From: Drosophila pseudoobscura
Taxonomy: Eukaryota; Arthropoda; Insecta; Diptera; Drosophilidae
DNA length: 64,000 nt
Assembly (NCBI RefSeq): GCF_009870125.1
Contig: NC_046679.1
Location: forward strand, 806,001-870,000
Direction: 5' to 3'
Shown here piece after piece: positions 47,137 to 56,493 of the stretch (positions are counted from its first letter, which is position 1; every line of letters starts with the position of its first letter). The translations under genes and the position numbers were made by a program. The notes beneath the pieces are model-generated. The model made no database searches. It was not told the DNA's origin and was given only the letters and a program-made list of their open reading frames with translations.

Positions 47137-47896
47137 ATGGAGTCCGAATCTTTTTATGGTAAGTAGCTACATTTTCGTGCGCATTGGCGTATCCAAATGT
47201 AAACAGCGTGGAAACAGAAACAGAATGGCGCTGCCTAGTGCCGGCCGACCGGCTAAAAGAAAAATTTGTTACATTTTTTTGCTTGTGGTTTATTTTCCAT
47301 TCTCCAGGTGTTACACTCAGCGAGAAAGACCCAATCGCACAGTTCGATGTACCCGATATTCCAGAGGAGTACGTCGTCCACTCACACAAATTGATAATAA
47401 AACAGATCTCCCTTGGATCCGAAGCGAAGACGGGGGAATTTAATGTTGTACAGGTACAGTATAGCATTTAGCATGGCTGTTGATGAGCAAGGCCAAGATA
47501 ATAGTTGATTCGCAATTGCAGGCGGAGACAAACGTGAACGATGATGGTGAGAAAAAGACTGTGAAGATTCCGATAGCAGTTCTGAAGGTCGGTGAAACGC
47601 GCAGCCTGAGACCAAATGTGGAGTTCCCAAATGGATCAGTCACTTTCAAACTGGTGCAGGGCACTGGGCCGGTCTATGTCTGCGGCAAGGTATGGAATAT
47701 TGACTTGTGAATACTCTCTTTTCCGGTTCGTGGTTCTCATTTGTTGTACTTTTTCCAGGCCGAGATGAACTTTGGCGAGTTCGACGACGGGCAGATGTAT
47801 GAGGAGTACTCCGACGACGAAGAGGACAGCGATGGGGACTTCGACGAGGACGCTGTGCCGCAGACAAACGGCAAGAGCAAAATTACAAAGAAGTAA
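47137..47896 (+). CDS. Nph: Nucleophosmin-like histone chaperone, paralogue of Nlp
   Basis: Four exons, 47137-47158, 47308-47453, 47522-47689 and 47759-47896, give 157 residues. The start MESESFYGVTLSE parallels Nlp (MAEESFYGVTLTA), and both first exons are exactly 22 bases ending in the same phase, so the pair arose by duplication. The core contains HKLIIKQISLGSEAKTGEFNVVQ, VKIPIAVLKVGETRSLRPNVEF and GTGPVYVCGK. The C-terminus is acidic (DDEEDSDGDFDED) and ends SKITKK. It is a nuclear histone chaperone of the nucleoplasmin/nucleophosmin family. It has one more intron than Nlp, before the acidic tail, and converges with Tace. Confidence 0.93.
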
Positions 47897-47902
47897 AGTA
47901 AT

Positions 47903-47908
47903 AATAAA
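47903..47908 (+). terminator. Poly(A) signal AATAAA of Nph
   Basis: Six bases after the stop codon region; a second AATAAA lies near 47942. It implies a very short 3' UTR. Confidence 0.5.
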
Positions 47909-48061
47909 CTATCGAGTAAGCTAAAGAAATGATACAAAAGAAAATAAAACAAAACAGAAAAGAAAAGAAAACGCATAAATATTTTTCAAAAGGATTGGAC
48001 TCAAATAAATCGAAACGCTCCTCGGGCGTGTGTGTGGTGGTTGGTCTATAGTATATGGAAT

Positions 48062-48067
48062 TTTATT
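48062..48067 (-). terminator. Poly(A) signal AATAAA of Tace
   Basis: TTTATT on the plus strand, 109 bases past the Tace stop on the minus strand. Confidence 0.5.
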
Positions 48068-48175
48068 CATTGTTTTATGTTATGTTCAAATATGTCGCTT
48101 AATACAAAAGAATTGTGGCAGTTTTGAGAAGAATGCTCACGGAAGATAAAAAAATGGCCGCCACCGGGATTTGTG

Positions 48176-51100
48176 CTAGTTACAGGCTCGCGCCACAGAG
48201 ATCTTCTGGCGCGGCACGCTGAAACGAAATCACGAGAGAGAGAGAGGAATCCATGAATTTGGGGGCGATTCAGCTCTAGCGGATCTATATCCATACCGTA
48301 TGTGTATGACACGACGCCTCTCATCGCTGGGATGTATGAGATCCAGTTTCTGGCTCCACTCGATGAGCTTCATTTCGTGGCGGAGCTTCTTCCGATCGAA
48401 GTATGAAATGACACAGCTGATGGGTATCCAAAAGACTGAGGTGACCAGCACAACGGCCACTGAAAAGCGCAAAGGGAGTGCCATTAGCCATTTGCCACTA
48501 ACCGTCAGCCACTAGCTTACTAGGTTAGGAGGCTACTTACTGACAATGTTGTCCTTGAGAAATCGCAGGGTTTTGGCAACATTGATCTCCTCGATGATGT
48601 CCCAAAAGCGCTCGACCACATCCTGTATGGTCTTCTCGCATACGCCCTGCACAAATACAAATACAAATACAAACTCAAGTACAAATGACGGATAAACATG
48701 GTGGAGTGGATTCACCTTATTGCAGAATCCAGTTATGCAGGGCGTGCCATCGGGCAGCACATCGGGCGGTTCCACCGGAAAGCATGTCTCATTGATGCTC
48801 ATGCGGCAGCAGCGCTTGCAGGCATCCACAATGATATCACACATACAGCTCTGCAGGCCCTGCGTCTCGCAATAGGGCACGCACTTGCCGTTGCGGCACT
48901 GTCCCCGCTCCTGGCAGATGGTGCCATCTGCCATGGCCGGCGACTTGGGGCACTCGGCATGGGCGCCCGTACACCGCGCCTCCTGCTCGCAGGTGGCGTA
49001 CTGCGCCTCCCGGCACTTCATGCCCGAGGCCATGAACTGGCAGTTCTGGCAGCAGGGCGAGTTCTTGTCGCTGCACATGGCGCCCTGGTTGCGACGGAGC
49101 TTGCAGTTCTTGTCGCAGCACGAGTCATTGTCCTCGGTGCCCAGCAGCCCCGCATCGCACTGCTCGTCGCCCTCCACGCGCAAATTTCCGCAGAATGACT
49201 CCTCCGGCTCTGAGAAGCAGCGACCAGACTTGGCCTGCAACACTTTGCGTATGGACCGAAGCGAGCAGGGTGAGAATTTCTAAAGGAAATCCAGAATACC
49301 ATAAGCCTGCCAGAGCATACAATTATTTTGAAACCCGATCCGATCCTACCTTGTTATTCACGTCGTAGCCGCTGACCGAGTAGGTGTACATGAGAAAGCT
49401 GCCGCCCTGCGAGGCGCTGGGCGAGCACTCCGGTATGTCTGGGTCATGCTCGGAGCCCCAGTTGTGTCCGAACTCATGGGCCGTGACCAGATCGGCCTCG
49501 CGTGTGATCACCCGCTGGCCGTAGTGGTTGCGCGAGCTGCTCAGGCCCGAGTTTAGATACAGCGTGTATCCATTCTTGAAATATTCTTGGGGGCGGACAG
49601 AGGGAGGACAGTATTAGTTTCTGTTGCTGGACATTCGGCTGATTAAATGCTAAAAACTTGAACGAAACCAAAGAAAAACAAATAGAACGCAAGTGTGTAA
49701 GCCAAATGATAATGACGAAACGAAACGAGTATTGATTGTATCTGGGATTAGCAACAACCTGGAGTGCAAATGCCGCCAACGGAGTTGCGACGCGGGGAGC
49801 CAACGTAAGCCAAACCTAAAATGCCGCCTTCGAATTTCAGATCGGTAAAGAGATGAGCTAAGCAAAAGTCTTTGTGGCTGTACTCCCGGGAGAAGACCTA
49901 CTCCCGGGGCAGATACAGATACAGACACCGATACAGACACAGGTTAGCAGTCACAGAGGGATTAGAGTAAGAGAGAGTCCAAGAACAAGAGTTATATGAG
50001 AGATAATGAGGCACAAACAAGTACAAAAGTACACAGCTACACGACACAATTGATTAAACACGATTCGATTCGATTCGACTCGATTCGACTTTGGCCTTGC
50101 TTCGGCCGACACTACTCACCTCCAGCAGATTGCGCACATCCCACTTCTCCCGAATCATGTTGTAGTGGGCCTCCCCGCCCCGCAGCCGCGTTGGCTCCGA
50201 GTGCACCACAATCTTCTTGATCACGAAGCCCATGCCCTTGAATCCCTCCTGATCGGAGCGGTCCTGCCACACCGTGTCGTTATAGATTTTGTGCACGCGA
50301 TCTATAAGACTGATCTGTAAGGGGAATTAAATGATAATGATATTAATTGTGCTCTTTGAGACTATGAATGCCAACAGCTTACCAAGTAGTTTATGGTTGT
50401 CTTTGTGTTGCCTCCACCCATCTCCTGGAAGAACCGATAGTCGGCCACTAGCAGCAACGGGCAGCGGGTCTTGGTGGGCGTGTACTCGTACTGATCCGAC
50501 TGGCGCTTCTCGCGCGAATGTATCTCATTGTCCAGAGCGTCGTCATCCTTGTCTTTGCCCTCCAGCTCCAGACCCTCCTTGATGTATCCACAAGTCTTTG
50601 GGGTGCCGCCTTGCTCGTTTTTATGCAGCTTCACATCGGACGATTTGTATGCCACCATAGTGTCCTTTTTGGAGGCAGGCAAGTGGCGCCACGAGGGCTC
50701 AATGTGATACGTTTCGTCCGGCAAGTGGATGGACATGGTCATGGTACCGTCCTCGATGTGGGCGCGCACCGAAGACTCTAGCTCGCCAAATACCCTACCC
50801 GTGTAAAAGCTGTCGTGATCTGTAAGGAAGCAGCCTCGGTTAGTGGCGACCTGTCCGTGCGAGTGGGGGAATCGATGGACATTTACCCATATGGACCACC
50901 GTCTCGTTGCCATCGGCATCCACGGCATAGGCGCGAAATTTGCTGTGGAGGACCTCGCGATGGGGATGTAAAATCAGTCGAAAGTTTTTGCCCAGTGTCG
51001 TGAACTCCACCTCCTTAATGGTGTTGAATGGATTTTTGCTATGTTTAATACCTCTCTTGACCACCCTATGCAAAACATCGTCCTTGTGAAACAGCTCGTA

Positions 51101-51271
51101 GTGGCGCAGCGTCCTTTGCAAGGCAACTGAAACAACAGATACACCAGAACTCAGTCACGAAACTCAGCGAGGGAAAGCCAGTTTATGCTCACCGCAGTTT
51201 TCTATTAAAAGGCAGGCGAAAAAAACATAGATTATCGTAAAGCCACAGCAACTAATGCATTTTGTAAACAT
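48176..51271 (-). CDS. Tace: ADAM17/TACE-type membrane metalloprotease
   Basis: Ten exons on the minus strand: 51271-51193, 51126-50887, 50819-50383, 50314-50120, 49897-49759, 49585-49350, 49279-48716, 48646-48541, 48459-48297 and 48218-48176, giving 733 residues. In order: signal peptide (1 to about 26), prodomain with cysteine switch at TPKTCGYIK (Cys183), furin-type REKR (209-212), and a reprolysin domain with zinc motif [12 protein letters not shown] (400-411). Then come a disintegrin/Cys-rich region, a membrane-proximal segment [15 protein letters not shown], a transmembrane helix from about residue 666 and a short basic tail. It sheds membrane-bound ligands and receptors at the cell surface. 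The 69-base intron 48647-48715 is stop-free and in frame; its pyrimidine tract is a TTTGTA repeat. The donor after exon 5 is weak (GTTGTT). Confidence 0.94.
48654..48680 (-). repeat. TTTGTA hexanucleotide repeat forming an intron polypyrimidine tract
   Basis: Four TTTGTA-like units (TACAAA on the plus strand) end right before the acceptor of Tace intron 7. Confidence 0.7.
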
Positions 51272-51460
51272 TTTTCGCCCGCAATTGATATTTTTCTGCA
51301 TTATTGATTTTTCGGGTCCCCAGCTTCAGCTGTTGTCTCCATCCCTGCCAATTCGATAGGTTTTCCATCAGCTGGCTCCGATAACACAAATACAGAAAAG
51401 AAAAGGTTTACTGTACCTTGTACCTATGCCTGTACTATTCAAATTTGACTATAAGACTTC

Positions 51461-51966
51461 CTACTTTCTCTTGATTTTTGTGGCATGATGTTGGCGTGGA
51501 TCTGCCAAGACGGGTATGGGCGCCAGCTTATTGTCGACCCCATAAAATTGGCCATTCAACGTCTTCCTTCTGGGCTTGGGCATTCTGTATAAGATTGAAG
51601 CGTACAGTTGACCCCCCATGCTACACTAGTAGACTACTTTTAATTTACGACTTATTACCTGTTAACGTTTGATCCATAGGTGGCAATGGTTACGTAATTC
51701 TGTGGAACGTTGTCTAGGAACTTCGTATACCGACAGCGCAGGTATTGGCTAAGGCGACACGAAAGACTTGTCTTCAAATGCTCCAATTGATACTCGAATC
51801 TGGGCAAGATCGTCCAATCTTTGCACGGGAGATGAAGAAAGTTCCGGGGTCCCTTTGCCTCGTAAATGTCTTGCTTCTGCACTTCCGGCTTGAACTCTTT
51901 AATGAGTTGATCAATGTCGAATTTGACTGGCAGATTTGTAAACGGATCGCAGATAGAATTGGCCAT
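51461..51966 (-). CDS. Unrecognised small protein, two exons
   Basis: Exons 51966-51659 and 51584-51461 join in phase across a 74-base GT-AG intron, giving 143 residues. I recognise no family. The N-terminal two thirds is mixed charged and aromatic (from MANSICDPFTNLPVKFDID to NVPQNYVTIATYGSN). The C-terminal third, from exon 2, is basic (MPKPRRKTLNGQFYG... KIKRK). No signal peptide, transmembrane helix or zinc pairs are visible. Good splice signals and a sharp compositional change at the junction support a real gene. It lies head-to-tail with Tace, 190 bases upstream of the Tace start, and follows the MADF gene on the same strand. It could be a fast-evolving, perhaps male-biased, gene; that is a guess. 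Confidence 0.55.
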
Positions 51967-52298
51967 CGTGTGCAGTATAGGATTTCTTAAACAAACTCAA
52001 AATTTAACTGAAACTTAAAACAAAAATACGAAAAGGAACCTGCCTACTGGACTACTGTACAATTGATATTCCACTAAATTGTATATTTGGCTTATGTATT
52101 TAAACTGTTACATATTTCTGTGTGTGTGTTAGTGTTAAATGTACAAATTCAAATGGAAATTGAAGTAAGGTGACGGGGAGAGAAGGGACAATCTTTGAAT
52201 CTTTAATCTTTAAATGTAGTTCTAAAAGTGTAGTTAAAAGCTCTCGCTCTAGTTCTAGCTCTAGCTAAGATAATATTAATTAATTTGCAGCTGTTTAT
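51967..52298. other. Gap between the small gene and the MADF gene
   Basis: About 330 AT-rich bases with a TG run near 52120. It must include the MADF gene's 3' UTR and the small gene's promoter. Nothing else seen. Confidence 0.5.
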
Positions 52299-53387
52299 TT
52301 ATTTCTGGAACTCGGCCATATTTGCTTCGAAAATTACCGTGTTGATCTTGTGTTTGAGGGCGATGAGGTTCTCCCGATTGGTGATGGCACGCAACTCATT
52401 TGCCACATACTCGCCGTACGTGGAGAACTCATCGCGCGGCGGTAAGCTCACGAGCGACGGTGAGGCGGGGCTGGAGAGGGATGAATTGGCCGCCTTGGTC
52501 GTGCTCCCTGCGGTGCTGACTTTTGGAAGTCTGATGTTAACCACAGGATTACCATTATGCGTTGCGTCCGAAATAGTGGCGTTGTGCGAAGTGTTGCTGG
52601 CATCGTAGTAGAGACGCTTGGCTGGGGGCGGATGCAGGTGATGCTCGTCATAGTAGCCGCCCTCTGCGTCTGGCACTGCAGTGGTGTCGCGCCTGGGTAT
52701 CTTTATAATGCGACCGGAAAGGACGTGCACCGCGTTACTGGTTATGGCGGCAGAGCTCTGCGTTGGAGTCGACTGATAGTGGAGCTCTCCGTTTTCATTG
52801 GCCTGAAAGCTGACCGCCTCCACAGGATCATGCATGTCCATTAGCGACTGCTGATGATGACCCTCGAGCGCTTCGTGATCCTCCTCCTGGATGACATGGC
52901 TGACATACCGCACATTTATCTCTTTGCCCAATTTCGGCTTGACTTCCATTTCCTCTTGCTCCGACTCCTCAATGATGTCCTCATCGACATCTTTGGTCGT
53001 CTCCTCAATGAGCTTCTCCAGCGCGTTAGACCGAGTGCTGCGCTCGTCCGATTGCATATCGCTCTTCAAACTCAAACGGCCCTTAGAGGATCGACAGGCG
53101 TAGGGGGAACTGAGAAAGGCGAGATTTTTGAATCCAAACCACTTTGAGTTGTATGGCTCCTTCCGTTTCATGCGATTTATTTCTCTGTGATATTGAGTCC
53201 GCAGGGTGTGGAACTTCTTCTCCAACTCGTTTGTGGGTATGTTCCCGCCAAGAGCCTGACCGACTTCGTTCAAGAGACGCTGCTTGACATCTTTCTTGCG
53301 ATATTCGTCACATGTCATGTCCCACAGGCCACGACGACACCGGTATTCGACGATGAGCTGCAATGTCTTCTCCCTGGTCCACTCCAT
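52299..53387 (-). CDS. MADF-BESS domain protein
   Basis: Single coding exon of 362 residues, starting at MEWTREKTLQLI (53387). The frame is open further upstream but reads as unlikely leader sequence (repetitive LWLWLW). An MADF (Myb/SANT-like) domain spans about residues 5-90, from QLIVEYRCRRGLWD to YNSKWFGFKNLAFL, and binds DNA. An acidic Glu-rich linker follows, then a low-complexity middle. A C-terminal BESS-like helix pair lies around YGEYVANELRAITNREN...KHKINTVIFEA, used for protein-protein contacts. MADF-BESS proteins are insect transcription regulators; which D. melanogaster member this is I cannot say. The 5' leader includes a CCACAG repeat at 53531-53557. Confidence 0.85.
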   Translation of the reverse strand: MEWTREKTLQLIVEYRCRRGLWDMTCDEYRKKDVKQRLLNEVGQALGGNIPTNELEKKFHTLRTQYHREINRMKRKEPYNSKWFGFKNLAFLSSPYACRSSKGRLSLKSDMQSDERSTRSNALEKLIEETTKDVDEDIIEESEQEEMEVKPKLGKEINVRYVSHVIQEEDHEALEGHHQQSLMDMHDPVEAVSFQANENGELHYQSTPTQSSAAITSNAVHVLSGRIIKIPRRDTTAVPDAEGGYYDEHHLHPPPAKRLYYDASNTSHNATISDATHNGNPVVNIRLPKVSTAGSTTKAANSSLSSPASPSLVSLPPRDEFSTYGEYVANELRAITNRENLIALKHKINTVIFEANMAEFQK

Positions 53388-53530
53388 TTTTAGCACAGCT
53401 GCTGCCGGGCAAAACGATGTCACTAGTCGCCGAGGCAGAACAATGGGCTCCCTGTGCTCCCTTTGATCGAGACAAGAAAACACACATTTATTAGCTATGT
53501 ACATGCAAATACAGCGGCAGGTTTTTAATA

Positions 53531-53557
53531 GCCACAGCCACAGCCACAGCCACAGCC
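53531..53557. repeat. CCACAG hexanucleotide repeat
   Basis: Four consecutive GCCACA units in the presumed leader of the MADF gene. Confidence 0.7.
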
Positions 53558-53918
53558 GCAGAATCAAAGAGTTACCTAAAAGCAGCGCGTTAGCGTCTCA
53601 AATTGGTGTGCGCACTGGCAGCACTAGCTCTGGGCAATTTATTTTGGTTACTCCAAAACAGTTGTGGCAGCTGCAAACACAATTTGTTGTGGGCATCCGT
53701 CGTTGCTGCTTGTTTATTTGCTCGCATCCACGTATCTCCGTTGAACCGTAGGCGTGTGGTTCGCCTTAGCACTGTAGCGAGTCGAAAGGCAGCGCGGCAG
53801 GATCAATTAACAATATTTTATCCCTTATTTGTTTAATTCAGACAAAAACTATACGCAAGGCAAGCTCCCCTCTCCTCTGGTAAACGTAAACGCAATGCTA
53901 TGTATACATGTACAGTCT

Positions 53919-53926
53919 TATCGATA
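53919..53926. promoter_or_regulatory. DRE motif upstream of CCDC12
   Basis: Perfect TATCGATA, with a second ATCGATA-like site five bases on, about 215 bases before the CCDC12 start. Confidence 0.6.
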
Positions 53927-54138
53927 CATCGATATGGCGGAAAAAACGCGGAATTAGTGCCAGTGTTCAAAAACGCGATAATGCTATGTGCAAATGCGAA
54001 GATAACAAATAACAAAATAGATTTATTGCAGATGAAATAGAGTTTGTCCTACAGACTAGTGAGTTTTGAAGCTGAAGTGGGATCCACAGAAAATCTGTAT
54101 CGTTTGGTTTTTCTTTAAAGATACAGACTTTGGCACCT

Positions 54139-54683
54139 ATGGACAATAACAACGTGGGCAGGCTTACGGAAGAGTCGCTAAAGCGGAAGGAGCGATTGCA
54201 GAAACTGCGGGAACAAGTCCAAAACAAAGACACAGATTCATCCGAACTAAATGAAAAGTTGCCCAAGTAATTATCGTATATATGGCCATACATGGGACCA
54301 TTGTTTAAAGGAAAACTTGTAACATTTGCAGGCCAGTTTTCCGCAGTTACAAACCACAAAATGAAAACACCATCGGGGAAGTTCTCTTGCAGGAGCCAAC
54401 GGGGAACATTGAGTCCGCCGTTGAAACGCAGCTGAATTTATTGCAGCAGCCTATGGTAATCGACGAGATAGACATAAGCAACTTGGCCCCACGGAAGCCG
54501 GACTGGGACCTTAAGCGCGATGCCAGCAAAAAGTTGGATCGCCTAGAGCGCCGCACACAGAAGGCCATTGCCGAGCTCATTCGCGAGAGGCTGAAGATGA
54601 ACCAGATCGAGGATATCAGTCAGGCTGTTAACGTGGCTGCAGCTCAGGCCGGCGGCACTAGTGTCGAGGACGAGTACGACTAG
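54139..54683 (+). CDS. CCDC12 / cwf18 spliceosome-associated protein
   Basis: Two exons, 54139-54266 and 54332-54683, give 159 residues, close to human CCDC12 (about 166). The N-terminal helix RLTEESLKRKERLQKLREQ is charged and coiled-coil-like. The family core PVFRSYKPQNE, ISNLAPRKPDWDLKRDASKKLDRLERRTQKAIAEL and a C-terminal RERLK are present. cwf18/CCDC12 is a component of the activated spliceosome (Prp19/NTC-related) in the nucleus. The gene is divergent from the MADF gene with a DRE between, and converges on Sas-6 with only 88 bases between stop codons. Confidence 0.87.
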
Positions 54684-54704
54684 AGCCAAACAATACAACT
54701 AAAT

Positions 54705-54710
54705 TTTATT
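54705..54710 (-). terminator. Poly(A) signal AATAAA of Sas-6
   Basis: TTTATT on the plus strand, 62 bases past the Sas-6 stop. It lies upstream of the CCDC12 signal, so the two transcripts should overlap. Confidence 0.5.
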
Positions 54711-54730
54711 AAAAACCTATCAAGAATGAG

Positions 54731-54736
54731 AATAAA
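54731..54736 (+). terminator. Poly(A) signal AATAAA of CCDC12
   Basis: Canonical hexamer 48 bases after the CCDC12 stop. Confidence 0.55.
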
Positions 54737-54771
54737 TTAACGATAAGTAACGCTAAGCATATTAATGATTC

Positions 54772-56288
54772 CTAGCGGCGGTTCTCCTTTCCGCTACACG
54801 TTGATGATAAACGTTCCTTCAGTGTGAGTATCTCTGTAAATAGTAGGAGAATGATTACGGAACAAACGGTGTAACTTTCAAGATCACTTACGTTTTGAGT
54901 ACTTTTTCTCCAGGGTGTTGGCAAACTGTCGCATGGATTGCAGTTGCTGTGGGATTTCCTCGCGTAGCTCTTTGATTGTTGCACGCGCTTGCCGAATCTC
55001 ATTCTCGCGTAGAGACAACAATGTTTCCTTTTCCTTAATGGCCTTTTCCTGCTGGAGAGCCACCTCTGTGCGCCAGCCTATGGTTTTTTTGTGGCCAAGG
55101 ATCTCCTGGTTTTGCTTAAGGATTATCTGATTGGCCTTGGCAATCTCCTCGGATGCTATTTCCAGCGCTTGCCGCTTGGTGTGCAAAATCTTCTTCTCCG
55201 CTTCCAGCTCAGCGGCAATGTTGGCCTTTTCCTTATTTCCCTGCTGAATGTGTTCCTGCAGTTCAACGGTGTGCTGCTTGAGGTCTTCGATTTTGTACTC
55301 CAATTTGCGCTCGTGCTTCTTGGCACTGATTGTTTCGGCATGGAGCTTATCGTTTTGCTCTTTTAGGCTGCACATGCGGGACTTGCAGCTGGATAGCTCA
55401 TCACTTAATGCTTTGTTGCGCTTGTCGGCCTGTTCTAGGGCTATCTGTGTGTCGGATCTATCAGCGATTGCCTTCTCCAACTGTGTCTGGATGCTGGAGA
55501 TCGATCTGCGATTGCGTTCCAACTCGTTGCTGCGCTGCTCGTTCACCTTGGCCACTTTCTCCTGCATTTGGAGCAGCTCAGCAGCGTGTTTCTCCTCCAG
55601 TCTGTGCGTATTCTCAGCCAATGCCTCTCTTAGTTTTTTGTTTTCCGCCCCCACTCTGTCCATGTGCGCCTGCTGGGAATTTAATTCTAGCTGTGCCTGC
55701 TGAACGCTCTGCTCCAGCAAAAAGCATTTCTTGTGGGAGGCATCTAGCATGATATTTATGTAGTAAAGGACCGTGTTTAAGGGTGCAGATCGGCAGGGCA
55801 AACACAGGTGTATGAGGTTCTTAAACGATCTTATTTCCACAAACTGCAGCTGGAAGTCGGAGCCGTTTGGATCCCGAGAGGCCAGGTGCAGCTCCAATTT
55901 ACCCAACTGGCAGTCTTTAAGCATGCGCACCACATTGTCCATGAACCCGGCGAAGGTCACATTCAGGGATTGATCCTGCTTCAGCTCGTGAAAGGATGTA
56001 CTGTCCACAGTCGTAATATACATGTGACGCTGATCAGTTTTCTCGGCTAATCGGAGTTGCTGAAAATATGAATCTTTAAAATCTGGGACGCCTGTTCGAA
56101 ATGGAATCCACTACGCTCACCATCATCTCCTTGAAGTCAATTTTTTCAGCGTACAGTAAACAAGCCTTTTTGGCGCGCATCATGTCGTGCGAGAAGCAGA
56201 CCAGCATTTCCACGCTCGGCATAATGGTCACTACGCTCTTGCTGTAATCCATATTTTCGAAACTGTCCCCATTGCCTGGCGTCCACAT
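54772..56288 (-). CDS. Sas-6: SAS-6, centriolar cartwheel protein
   Basis: Three exons on the minus strand, 56288-56121, 56059-54892 and 54833-54772, give 465 residues. The N-terminal globular head (about 1-160) begins MWTPGNGDSFENMDYSKSVV and contains FKEMM, LKQDQSLNVTF and a conserved FVEIRSFKNLIHLCLP. A long coiled coil (about 165-440) follows, with LEEKHAAELLQMQEKV, RKLEYKIEDLKQHTVELQEH and KTIGWRTEVALQQEKAI. The tail ends GKENRR, as in D. melanogaster. SAS-6 dimerises through the coiled coil and oligomerises through the head to set ninefold cartwheel symmetry during centriole duplication. It is divergent from the RRM gene, whose start is about 200 bases away, sharing a promoter with an ATCGATA site near 56364. 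Confidence 0.94.
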
Positions 56289-56493
56289 TTCAGTTGGAAA
56301 GTTAAAAACATAAATATTGAAATTATAAACAAAAGCGGGGCTGATAGTCGACTATCGCCCACATCGATATGTTGGTTTTTGCTCGTTCGATAACACTGGG
56401 ATTCTCTAGAATTTACAAGATGCCCATCTCTATATTAATAAAAGAAAAACGCGAAAACACATAGAGAAAAGAAAAGAAAATAAATACATACAT

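Larger units (their letters stand above)
53388..54138. other. Divergent gap between the MADF gene and CCDC12
   Basis: Non-coding leaders and promoters. It contains the CCACAG repeat (53531-53557) and a DRE at 53919-53926 followed by ACATCGATATG. Confidence 0.5.

Noticed and set aside
53388-53567. In-frame N-terminal extension of the MADF protein
   Set aside because: The extra 60 residues start with a translated CCACAG repeat (LWLWLW) and show no conserved sequence; the MADF domain begins right after the internal Met at 53387.
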